In this document: positions 33,140-42,718 of the stretch, piece by piece | Layout: each line of letters opens with the position of its first letter | Numbering within the stretch: the stretch's first letter is position 1 | Source of the DNA: Primulina eburnea | Taxonomy: Eukaryota; Streptophyta; Magnoliopsida; Lamiales; Gesneriaceae | Assembly: GCF_022965805.1 (NCBI RefSeq) | Contig: NC_133101.1 | Coordinates: forward strand, 11,693,069-11,757,068 | Length of the DNA: 64,000 bases | Direction: 5' to 3' | Position numbers and translations under genes: made by a program | Notes under the pieces: model-generated | What the model saw: only the letters and a program-made list of their open reading frames with translations | The model's database searches: none | Told to the model about the DNA's origin: nothing

Positions 33140-34337
33140 TAATGGAAAACAATGAATTAATTAAATCACCGAATTGAGAAATAATAATGAGCGAAAATAT
33201 CTAGAGTAATGATTTCACAAAGTTTTCACGATAATTATTCAAGTTGAATTTATATTCATGAATTCCAATTATTTAATGGCCAAGAACACTTAGATTATTT
33301 TAATCCCCCTTTCCCAAGTGACGAATAAATTATACCAATTAAACTTTGATTCAATTATTCCTAATAAAATCTAAGTTAATTGATAAATACAAACGATGTT
33401 TTTACCTAAGCCTCGCTAAAGTTATACGCCTTCCGAACGATATAAACATTCAACGATGAGTCTCTAATGATCTATAATCCTAGTCCCTCTCCCGAGTTAT
33501 AGAATTAATCAACAACAAACAATTTATGGCCAGTAAATTGCAGTGAAATGAATACAGAGAACACAACTAAACAAAAGCGGAATTCAGTTAAATAAACAAC
33601 TGCGTCAGATCATCGTATCCACAAATTTACGTCATTCTCTAGACAAGGAAATTAGTTCATGACGAATTCTAAATAAACGCAACACATGTTTGAATATTTA
33701 GACATCGACACAGTAGAAAATGAAGAAGAAGGAATCAGATAACAAATCGGAAGTGTCGTCTCTGTCCCCAGATCCGTCGTTCTTCGTCTTGTTCCTGTTC
33801 CCTCGTGTCTTTTTCTCCCTCGACGGCTGAATCTCTCGTCGAGTTCTTTCTCCAAATGACGGCTCCCTTCTTCTGACCTAAGAATCGCGCTTTTATAATT
33901 TGCTGGAACACGGCGCGCGCGGTGGCGCAAGAATTGGCGCGACAGGGCGTGCCATTCTGTTCATCTGATTGTGTGTGCGCGCGCGGTCGCGCATGATGTT
34001 GTGCGGTGGCGCGCAGGCTACTGGTCCTCGCCTATGCTCCTGCGTGCGCGGTCGCGCGAGAAGTGACGCTGCCGCGCGCGCCTCTCGGGTTGATGATTTG
34101 CGTATATGTGTGCGCGGCGGCGCATGAAATGGCGCGGCCGCACGCGCACCTCTGTTCCTGCATGTGCTCTCGGCTGCGCACTACTCTGTTTTCCTGGTCC
34201 AATTGGCTTCATTCCACTATTTTCTTCATTCCTGGAATGACAACAAAAACAAACCAAAGACCGCATAATTCTGTTCGAAACAAGCATAATTCAAAATGGA
34301 TTCTAATATAAATTAAGTGCAAATCTTGCACTTATCA
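33140..34337 (-). repeat. 3' LTR of the Athila-like element, terminally shortened
   Basis: Matches 38614-39888 closely but lacks the counterpart of 38440-38613 (174 bp at the LTR's 3' end). Even so, the target duplication sits two bases from the break. It contains the CpG-dense GCGCGC region (33912-34190) with fewer repeat units than the other LTR. Confidence 0.85.
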
Positions 34338-34349
34338 AACCCCCCAAAC
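34338..34349 (-). other. Polypurine tract of the Athila-like element
   Basis: On the minus strand AGTTTGGGGGGTTT immediately precedes the LTR start TGATAAGTGC. Confidence 0.75.
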
Positions 34350-36227
34350 TTGAACTTTTGCTAGTCCCGAGCAAAATAGAATAAAATTTAATAACTAAGG
34401 AAAAGATTAACGCCACTACTAAAGTCATGGATATGCGAAAAGTGATATTGGGCTCCGACTCATCTAATTTCATGTAATTCACGATTTCCCAAGAGTCGCG
34501 TGTGTGTGTGATATGTCAATGTTCGTTTACCCCATCGAATGCTCAAATAGAGTTGTAATGCCCATCCGCTTTACAAAATCAAGAAATCCTCAGTTCAGTT
34601 CGACTCACACTTCATCAAAATATAAATTTGCATTCACAGATCACATAGGACTTTATCGGTGATTACTTGACTCGAAAGATGTTCAATCAAAAGTACGCCA
34701 AAAGTGAAATCACAAAATGAGATGCTTGCAAGCAAGTGATTAAAGTCTATACTCGTTGACAATGTTTTTCAGGCATCCATAGGCTTGATTTGAACAACTT
34801 TTCTCCACTAGTATATTGGATAAATGTGACAAGGTTAATAGGTCTTGCAGGCTTGTAACGTTAGGCTTCGGCTCATGGCTACAATAAAGGTATGGAAATC
34901 AAAATTTGAGAGAAATATTTGAACTTCATCAACTTCACTCATTTTCATTTTCTTTTCAACCACCACCCACTTATTGTTTTCTTTTCATTCATATCCTTCA
35001 TTTCCCAAATGCTTTCTTTCTCACCACTTTTGATTCATTCTTTTCATTGTTTTTCTTCTTTTTGAACTCCTTTCTGTACATTCATTTTTCTTTTTCTTTT
35101 CAAGGATCATTTGAATCATTACAACACCAATGAATTTATTTCTCTCAAAATTAGGTAGGAAAATAAGTGTACAAGCTTCATTTGGTAGTTGCTGTGAGAT
35201 ATAGAATAGATACAAGTGGGGGCTAATTGTATGTCATTGACACACACCACTTGATTTTTAGTAGGCTCAAAATGGGACACTAGGGATATTTCATGTTCAT
35301 TTGGTAGGCTCGAAGGCTCAACGGTTTCAAAGATCGCCTAAATCATTCCTATGTCACATATTATCCATATTTCGCCTCGAAAAGAGCTCAAACAAGTTCT
35401 AGATTACCGTCAATCCATTAGTCAACTCATACAAACCAGTCACATGCAATTTTCAATAAAAATGATAGATGAAATAGGTGCACGAAGAAAATTTAAGCAT
35501 CTCAATTAACTTGAAGCTCAAAGGGCTACAATTGACAGTAAGCAAAGAATATAGGCCCAAGGATATTGTGAAAAATTGCCTAGCTCATTCCTATGATTGC
35601 AAAAGTGTCAATCAATGTCATGCAAAATTACCAAGAATCAGATCTCCCTCATCTATTTAGCATCACAGGCATGCAACTTGTCTCTAAGCAACGATAGTAT
35701 CAACAAACACGACAGTGCAAAAATAATTGTGACTCCTAAGTTATCATGAACACATATATTTCAGGATCGCAATTCAGTTTTCATCATCGGTCACACATTT
35801 TACTTATCCATGACTCTACCTAACAAATCTAGCATGAAATAAATAAAAAATCAAACTAACTACTGAGCGATAAAACAAAAACAAAAAAAAAATTGCGGAA
35901 AAATTCTAACAAGCAACGCAATTTTACCCTCCCCCCAAACTTAAAGTATGCATTGTCCTCAATGTATAGAAATAAAGAACATGACAACACATACCTTGCG
36001 CACGAGTGTCAAAACTCGGGCGCTCGAGTTGTTGTCCGCAGCATCTGTGTCATCCATGTCCATGGGATGCGGCGGTGATAGATCTGGTGGTGGGTAAAAT
36101 TAACAACTAAGGACGTAAAATAAAATAAAATAATAAAAACAACATGAATGCTAAAGAAAATAAATTGTGGGTTGCCTCCCACACAGCGCTTTGTTTAACG
36201 TCATCAGTCCGACTATACCACTCTTGT
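34350..36227 (-). other. Non-coding 3' region of the Athila-like element
   Basis: About 1.9 kb with no supported ORF. It includes a pyrimidine-rich stretch on the plus strand (about 34930-35110; polypurine on the element strand). A second TTTAAGTTTGGGGGGAGGGT-type motif lies near 35925-35945, and the GTTAAACAAAGCGCTGTGTG motif near 36175-36200. Confidence 0.55.
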
Positions 36228-38296
36228 TCATGGTGGATCGTATGATATCTTGGAAGCCTTGAGTTCTATGTTTTGACCATCAACCGCCATGGTCAGTTTT
36301 CCTTGTCTCACATCAATGACGGCTCCAGCAGTAGCCAAAAATGGTCGTCCTAAAATAGCACGAACATTCTGACTGTTCCCCATGTCAAGCACCACAAAAT
36401 CTGCTAGAAGCCTTAATTTATCTATTTTAAGTTCAACATCTTCCACAATACCCAGCGGTGTCCTAACCAATTTATCTGCCATCTGCAAGCTTAGTCCTGT
36501 GAGCTTTATCCTGCTCAATCCAAGTTTCTCGTAAAGAAAACTTGGCATTATGTTCACACTCGCTCCTGAATCACAGATAGCTTTTTTCACTGATTGACTT
36601 CCAATTTCACATGGTACAACAAATTCCCCGGGGTCTTGAAGCTTCTGAGGAAGATTTCCGTTCCTGCCCTTATCATATCCTCCAGTAAATGCCACCTCTT
36701 CCTGCTCTGCAAACTGAATGTTAGAGTGTAGATTCTTGAGATCTTCAAGACCTTTTTTCTTTTGAAACTCACCCTTCAATTGTAAAAATCTTTGGGGGTA
36801 GGGAAGTAAAGAAATATCAACGCATTGATCAAAATCATAACTCTTACCTTTCTTACCTCGGTTCCTTTTGCTTGGAGTCGGCTGATCAACTTTCTCTTCT
36901 TTGCTTACCACTCCAATCTCCTCATGCTGCATAAAAAAAGCATTCACCTCTCTCAGATTTGGGTCTGCATTCTTTTGCACTGCACCTGATGGTTGAGATG
37001 TGAGTTGCTTCGTTATTTGCCCAACCTGCGACTCCAGGATTTTCAAAGTAGCACCAATACTTGCCATGTGGGTTTCTAGGTTGTCAAGCCTAGACTCAGT
37101 CCTAGCCATTCTCTTGCCAGATTCAGCAACAAACGTTCCAACTAAATCCTCAAATGATGGCTTCCCTTCCCCATTTGATGTATTGAACCCCGGTGGAGGA
37201 TTCAACACATTCTTATTGTTTGCATAAGAAAAATTTTCATGGTTTCTCAACCCAGGATGATAAGTATTAGGGGGAGAGTTACCTCGATATCCGTCAAACC
37301 CTCTAACATTTCTGTTGTTGATATACTGAGCTTCTTCAAGATATTGTGCTTCTTCAACGACGGGTGATGGTCCCTCAGTATTTTATGTGCTCACTTTATT
37401 CATGGTTGCTATCTGTGTAGTTAATGTTGATACTTGTACAGTGAGTGATGTGATCGGATCCACCGCATAAACTCCAACAGTCTTCTGTACTCCTGACCTC
37501 TCAGACGGCCATTGGTAGCTGTTAATTGTCATTTGCTCAAGCAAGTCGTAGGCTTGAGCAGCAAGTCGTAGGCTTGAGCAGGAGATTTGGCAAAGATCGT
37601 GCCACCTGCCGCTGAATCCACAGTTGTACGTGTTTGACCATTCAATCCATTATAAAACAACTCAATCTGCACCCAGTCTTCGAAACCATGATTCGGGCAC
37701 CTCCGCAACAGCTCTTTATACCTTTCCCAAGCTTCATACAACTGCTCGAAGTATGTCTGTCTAAAAGTGCTGATCTCAATCTTTAATTGTGCAGACTTCT
37801 CAGGTGGAAAATATTTAGAAAGGAACTTCGTCGCCAGCTCCTGCCATGTCGTGATGCTCCCTAACGGCAGTGATTGGAGCCATCCTCTTGCTTGATCCCT
37901 GAGAGAAAAAGGAAACAAACGCAATCTAATAATATCATCAGGAACATTATTAATTTTTACCGTATCTGTGGTTTCCAAGAAAGTTCTCAGGTGAACGTGA
38001 GGATCTGAAGTAGCAGTTCCAGCGAACTGGTTTTGTTGAACCATATTGATCATTGCAGGCTTCAGCTCAAAATTGTTAGCATTTATGGTCCTCCGAGCAA
38101 TACCAGAGTAATGATTGTTGATCACTGGTCGGAAGTGATCTCTGATAGGAATAGCCTCTGGCTGGGCGTGTCTGTCATTTTCTCTGTGTTCAGCCATTGC
38201 TTGGATCTCTTCCCTCCTTTCTTTTCTTAATTTTCTCGCAGTTCTTTCGATCTCCATGTCAAAAATCAGCAAGTCTGAGTTTTGCGATCTTAGCAT
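36228..38296 (-). pseudogene. gag-pro: gag-protease of the Athila-like element, disrupted
   Basis: The first part (38296-37529) contains the retrotransposon gag domain (DPHVHLRTFLETTDTVKI, RLFPFSLRDQARGWLQSLP, TFRQTYFEQLYEAWERYKEL) after an Arg/Glu-rich N-terminus. A perfect 20 bp tandem duplication (37541-37560 = 37561-37580) shifts the frame. The reading resumes in another frame, meets TAA at 37385-37383 where relatives of the sequence suggest a CAA, and is open again from 37250 to 36228. That part holds a coiled coil (LDNLETHMASIGATLKILES) and an aspartic protease (CDSGASVNIMPS, then RAILGRPFLATAGAVID). It ends at a stop directly after the protease with no RT. Confidence 0.87.
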
Positions 38297-38415
38297 ACAC
38301 TGTCAAGCAGGAAAAATGAAAAACTCAGTCAATATAAAATAAAATAAAAATAAAAGCTCTAAATTAAAATCTATACTAATTGGTAACAATACTGATATAA
38401 ATTCAAATTTGACAC

Positions 38416-38433
38416 TCCCCGGCAACGGCGCCG
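38416..38433 (-). other. tRNA-Asp primer binding site
   Basis: On the minus strand CGGCGCCGTTGCCGGGGA complements plant tRNA-Asp except for the first base (C for T), six bases inside the LTR end. This PBS type is typical of Athila. Confidence 0.9.
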
Positions 38434-38439
38434 AAAATT

Positions 38440-39888
38440 TGTTGCGTGTTTTCACTACCGCAAGTGTACGGTGTCAAGCTTTAGTACTGGTTAGAGTACA
38501 GATATCGATCCCACGAGGAGTGTGTATAAAAAATGTATATCAGTGCTCGTACTTAAAATAGTCTCAACTTTATTTAGAAAAATCAAATAAAAGGTTGGTT
38601 TGTTTGAACGAATTAATGGAAAACAATGAATTAATTAAATCACCTAATTGAGAAATAATAATGAGCGAAAATATCTAGAGTAATGATTTCACAAAATTTC
38701 CACGATAATTATTCAAGTTGAATTTATATTCATGAATTCCAATTATTTAATGGCCAAGAACACTTAGATTATTTTAATCCCCCTTTCACAAGTGACGAAT
38801 AAATTATACCAATCAAACTTTGATTCAATTATTCCTAATAAAATCTAAGTTAATTGATAAATACAAACGATGTTCTTACCTAAGCCTCGCTAAAGTTATA
38901 CGCCTTCCGAACGCTATAAACATTCAACGATGTGTCTCTAATGATCTATAATCCTAGTCCCTCTCCCGAGTTATAGAATTAATCAACAACAAACAATTTA
39001 TGGCCAGTAAATTGCAGTGAAATGAATACAGAGAACACAACTAAACAAAAGCGGAATTCAGTTAAATAAACAACTGCATCAGATCATCGTATCCACAAAG
39101 TTACGTCATTCTCTAGACTAGGAAATTAGTTCATGACGAATTCTAAATAAACGCAACACGTGTTTGAATATTTAGAAAATGGCCAAGAACACTTAGATTA
39201 TTTTAATGAAGAAGAAGGAATCAGATAACAAATCGGAAGTGTCGTCTCTGTCCCCAGATCCGTCGTTCCTCGTCTTGTTCTTGTTCCCTCGTGTCTTTTT
39301 CTCCCTGGACGGCTGAATCTCTCGTCGAGTTCTTTCTCCAAATGACGGCTCCCTTATTCTGACCTAAGAATCGTGCTTTTATAATTTGCTGGAACGCGGC
39401 GCGCGCAGTGGCGCAAAAATTGGCGCGGCAGCGCGTGCCATTCTGTTCATCTGATTGTGTGTGCGCGCGCGGTCACGCGAGACGTGGCGCTGCCGCGCGT
39501 GCCTCTCGGGATTCCATGTTCGTCTGTGGGCGCGCGGTCGCGCATGATGTTGTGTGGTGGCGCGCAGGCTACTGGTCCTCGCCTATGCTCCTGCGCGCGC
39601 GGTCGCGCAAGAAGTGGCGCTGCCGCGCGCACCTCTCGGGTTGATGATTTGCGTGTATGTGCGCGCGGCTGCGCATGAAGTGGCGCGGCCGCGCGCGCAC
39701 CTCTGTTCCTGCGTGTGCTCTCGGCTGCGCACTACTCTGTTTTCCTAGTCCAATTGGCTTCGTTCTACTATTTTCTTCATTCCTGCAATGACAACAAAAA
39801 CAAACCAAAGACCGCATAATTCTGTTCGAAACAAGCATAATTCAAAATAGATTCTAAAATAAATTAAGTGCTAATCTTGCACTTATCA
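38440..39888 (-). repeat. 5' LTR of the Athila-like element
   Basis: 1449 bp; on the element strand it runs TGATAAGTGCAAG...CACGCAACA. It has a CpG-dense repeat region (39395-39740) with one more unit of about 80 bp than the 3' LTR. A 30 bp segment (39178-39207) is a copy of 38749-38778. Confidence 0.92.
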
Positions 39889-39893
39889 ATGAT

Positions 39894-40142
39894 GCAGACT
39901 GACTTCATGCTATTGTTGTTATTCTTTTTCTGAATATTCTTGTCATGAACGAAGTATCTTTTGTTTCCCTTGTCTCTAACTGACTTATTATCCTATATTG
40001 TGAGTCAGTGTTGCCAACACTGCCTACAACACTGTTGAGCTAACATGTCAAATTCAGGGAGAGTTGACTCAAGGGGATCTACGAACTGGTCAATCATCAT
40101 TTTTGGGAGTTTTTGTCCAGAAATACAAAAAAAAAAAGAAAT
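39894..40142 (+). other. Resumed 3' end of the Sirevirus-like element
   Basis: Continuation after the Athila-like insertion. It contains the palindrome AGTGTTGCCAACACT (40007-40021) and purine-rich stretches (GGGAGAG, AAGGGGAT, GGGAG, A-run), consistent with the multiple PPT-like tracts of Sireviruses before the 3' LTR. Confidence 0.65.
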
Positions 40143-40171
40143 TTACAGGAATCGTGTATTTCAAATTCAAT

Positions 40172-40210
<39 letters not shown>

Positions 40211-40778
40211 ATCGAACATTGAGTATATGGGGCGTGAAGACGGAAGAAGAAGTGCTTGCGGCTTCTGGAGCGTTGCTGGACTTAATCAAATACAGTATTG
40301 AAGATTTACATAAAGTGTTCAGTGATCGACTAATAATGTGTTGCTGTTTGATGTCAACAACACTCGAAGAATAACACTGACGCAAAGCGTTGATTGTTCG
40401 AGTGGTTTTGTTTATTTTTTGAGCAATTCATGTTTTGGTTTATGCATCCTTGTTTTAGTATTAATTTATTTTGATGCTATTTAAATCCTTGGCGTGTCAA
40501 GGAATTGGATTCTGATATTTTTCAATGTATTGTTTGGTGTAAACAGATTACATATTTTCTAATGAATTTTTTTGCCATGAGGTATTGCACAAGTAAACGT
40601 ACTTGTGCACGATTCAATTCTGGTCTCTTCTTATTTATTGCAATTATACATGTTTATTAACAATCAATTTCCGGTGCAGTGTTGTGTGCTGGTGTTGACA
40701 ACACCTTTGCATAACACCAAATTCTGATATATACATTACTGAATATTTCCTGTGAGTTTATGAGATACATCACTTTCA
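40143..40778 (+). repeat. 3' LTR of the Sirevirus-like element
   Basis: About 636 bp ending CACTTTCA. It contains an (AT)n tract (40173-40208) and about 300 bp, including AACAACACTCG near 40358, that the 5' LTR lacks. From 40495 on it aligns to 24960-25243 throughout. The start is eroded and approximate. Confidence 0.72.
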
Positions 40779-40783
40779 AATAC

Positions 40784-41485
40784 TACACTTCATTTGTTAA
40801 GCCATACAAGTTCATTTATTGTTCACTACCATATTTATTGGAATATTGAATATCTCCTATAAAAAGACTCCAAGATGATACACAAAAATTGTCCGAAAAA
40901 ACTAGGAATATTCTTGTGAATCATCTCTCTAAATTTCAATTCTTCCCAATAAATTGAAAATAAAAGAAAACCATCACGCTCTCAAGTGTCAATCAGATCC
41001 AAAAGATCATTTGTGTCACTGATATTCATAATTATTCATTGTATTATCTGTTACATAGTGTGAAATGGTTGTAATACGTGGAAAGAGATTTTCTCGGAAT
41101 TGGTATTCTTTTCAAAGTTGAGATGTAATATTAGGAGTTTTGGTAGGCAAGGGTAAGACCTGCTGAAGTGGATTTATACTAGTTTGTAATAATAAATTCT
41201 TCTAATGAAACTTTCTAGAAACAGAAGAAGGAGAGACATAGAAGGATTTTTTTCTTCGAACTTCTAAAAACAAGTCTTATGTTATATTTTCTTTATTTAT
41301 TGTTATTTGTTTCATTAGTGTTGTGGACCGTTTCTGCACTAGTTAGTAGTGTGTTGTACGTACAAAGAACGAGACCCGCTTCTGAGTCCTTAAAACCATT
41401 TGAAGCACATTTTTCATACGCAGAAGATTGATAAGTTTGAGTAGTTTATTCAACTCTCCTCTAAACTACTCTACCTATCCTAACA
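40784..41485 (+). repeat. 5' LTR of the outer Copia, second part
   Basis: Resumes after the Sirevirus target duplication AATAC and ends CCTAACA just before TGGTATCAGAGC (41488). Its last 300 bp match the 3' LTR (AACAGAAGAAGGAGAGAC, TTTCATTAGTGTTGTGGAC, AAGTTTGAGTAGTTTATT). A likely TATA region is TCCTATAAAAAGACTCC near 40855. Confidence 0.75.
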
Positions 41486-42352
41486 AGTGGTATCAGAGCA
41501 AGTTGATCTCGTTCTGAAACATCTAATGCAAAATCCATGACATCTTTAAAAAATATCCTATGTTATCAAAAGAAGATTTCGACGATTGAAAATAAGGATG
41601 AAATCTCATCTCGCAACACAAAATGATGACATGTGTATGTCATCTTGGATGGCCCCATTAAAATCATGAAATCCAATCCAGCAATCCCTATAACAGAAGG
41701 TGCACCGTAAATGATTGAAAAAAACCAAAGTGAATGGACCAGCAAAGACAAGAAGAAAACAAAACTTGAAAATTTAGCCAAGGATATTATCTACGAAACT
41801 CTTGGCAAGAACATGTTCATGAAAATCAAGATGTGTTTTTCTGCAACAGAAATTTGAGATAAGTTGATTTAACTATGTAAAGGAAATAATCAGACAAAGT
41901 AAAACAAACTCTCTATAGCAATACAGAAGTTTGAAAATGTCAAGATGATTATCGAAGAATCTTTGAATGATTTTGATGAAAGATTTAGTAGCATCATCAT
42001 CGAGTTAACAACTCTTGGAAAGGAATAAAGTAACAGAAAAGTTCCTCTTAAGGTTATGAGAGCATTGCTCATAGAATGAGATGTTAAGACAATGACTATG
42101 AGAGAATCAAAAGACCTTAGAAAATTGGAACTTCGTGATCTATTTGCAGACTTGAAGGCTTATGAGTTTGAACTCGAAGTTAGAAGTAGTGAAGAGCCTT
42201 CCTCAAGTTTGTCAATCAAAGCTCTCACTGTTGCTATTGTTATAACAAATTCTTCCACTACTTTTGTTTCATTTGAAAAGTGTCTGAAAGGACTACCAAA
42301 CAGATCAGCAATGAAGCCATATCATTATTTATCAAAAAGTTATCCAGATTTA
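41486..42352 (+). pseudogene. gag: gag remnant of the outer Copia
   Basis: Copia gag of the type with an LRDLFADLKAYEFELE block is recognisable in 42092-42355 (MTMRESKDLRKLELRDLFAD). Weaker segments lie upstream (WMAPLKS near 41650; ISKFENVKM near 41925). Frames are broken throughout. It runs directly into LTR sequence at about 42352, so all of PR, INT, RT and RNase H is deleted. Confidence 0.75.
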
Positions 42353-42713
42353 TGATTAAGAAAAACCAGTAGAGAGTTGTTTTGTAGAATAGTAGACATC
42401 AGTATTATACTAGTGTGTATTGATCAAACTCTTCTAGTGATATCTTCTGCAAACAGAAGAAGGAGAGACGTGGAAGATTTTTGTCCAGGAACTTTTAGAA
42501 ACAACTCTTGTTTTATATTTTCTTACTGCTGCCTTTTGTTTCATTAGTGTTGTGGACTGTTTCCGCACTTCTTGGTAGTCTGTAGTGCTTACAAAGAGCG
42601 AGACCAATAACTGACTCATCGGAACAGTTTGAAGAACTCTTTTCAGAAGCATAAGAGTGATAAGTTTGAGTAGTTTATTAACCTCCTTTTAAACTACTTC
42701 ATTGATCCTAGCA
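42353..42713 (+). repeat. 3' LTR of the outer Copia, internally deleted
   Basis: Begins inside the LTR at GATTAAGAAAAACCAG, missing about the first 45 bp. It jumps from TATTATACTAG to the sequence after the second TTATACTAG of the 5' LTR, losing roughly 0.55 kb. It ends CCTAGCA followed by ATATC. Confidence 0.75.
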
Positions 42714-42718
42714 ATATC

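Larger units (their letters stand above)
33140..39888 (-). mobile_element. Non-autonomous Athila-like Ty3 element encoding only gag and protease
   Basis: A minus-strand insertion with target duplication ATGAT at 33133-33137 and 39889-39893. Its 5' LTR is 38440-39888 and its 3' LTR 33140-34337. The PBS matches tRNA-Asp (CGGCGCCGTTGCCGGGGA, 38416-38433, minus) and a PPT (AAGTTTGGGGGGTTT) abuts the 3' LTR. Gag-PR at 36228-38296 is Athila-like. Just downstream of PR comes the GTTAAACAAAGCGCTGTGTG / GGGAGGCAACCCAC motif, which in Athila elements I associate with the region after integrase. RT, RNase H and INT are therefore cleanly absent, and the element must have moved using another element's enzymes. 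Confidence 0.85.
24900..40778 (+). mobile_element. Sirevirus-like Ty1/copia element, inserted in the outer Copia LTR
   Basis: LTRs at 24900-25243 and about 40143-40778 share TGTATTTCAAATTCAATTAA and the whole stretch from TGTCAAGGAATTGGATTCTG to CACTTTCA. Internal order is initiator-Met PBS, gag with zinc knuckles, PR, INT, RT, RNase H, a 72 bp duplicate, a further ORF region downstream of pol, and a purine-rich region before the 3' LTR. The extra downstream ORF and the many GGTGTTG/CAACACC palindromes fit the Sirevirus (SIRE/Maximus) lineage. The element is split at 33137 by a minus-strand Athila-like insertion. All genes carry stops or frameshifts. Confidence 0.85.
24638..42713 (+). mobile_element. 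Outer Copia retrotransposon of a three-level nest, internally deleted
   Basis: It starts TGTTAGGAGTACC at 24638 and ends CCTAGCA at 42713. The near-matching target duplications are ATATA (24633-24637) and ATATC (42714-42718). Its own sequence is only 24638-24899 and 40784-42713; the rest is the inserted Sirevirus. The 5' LTR is 24638-24899 plus 40784-41485 (about 960 bp joined). An initiator-Met PBS (TGGTATCAGAGC, 41488-41499), a gag remnant and a shortened 3' LTR follow. PR, INT, RT and RNase H are all missing, so it is defective. Confidence 0.8.

Noticed and set aside
34006..34311. Arg/Ala/Cys-rich open frames in the LTR (also 39408-39838)
   Set aside because: They arise from CpG-dense repeat sequence, change with unit number between the two LTRs and lack any domain.
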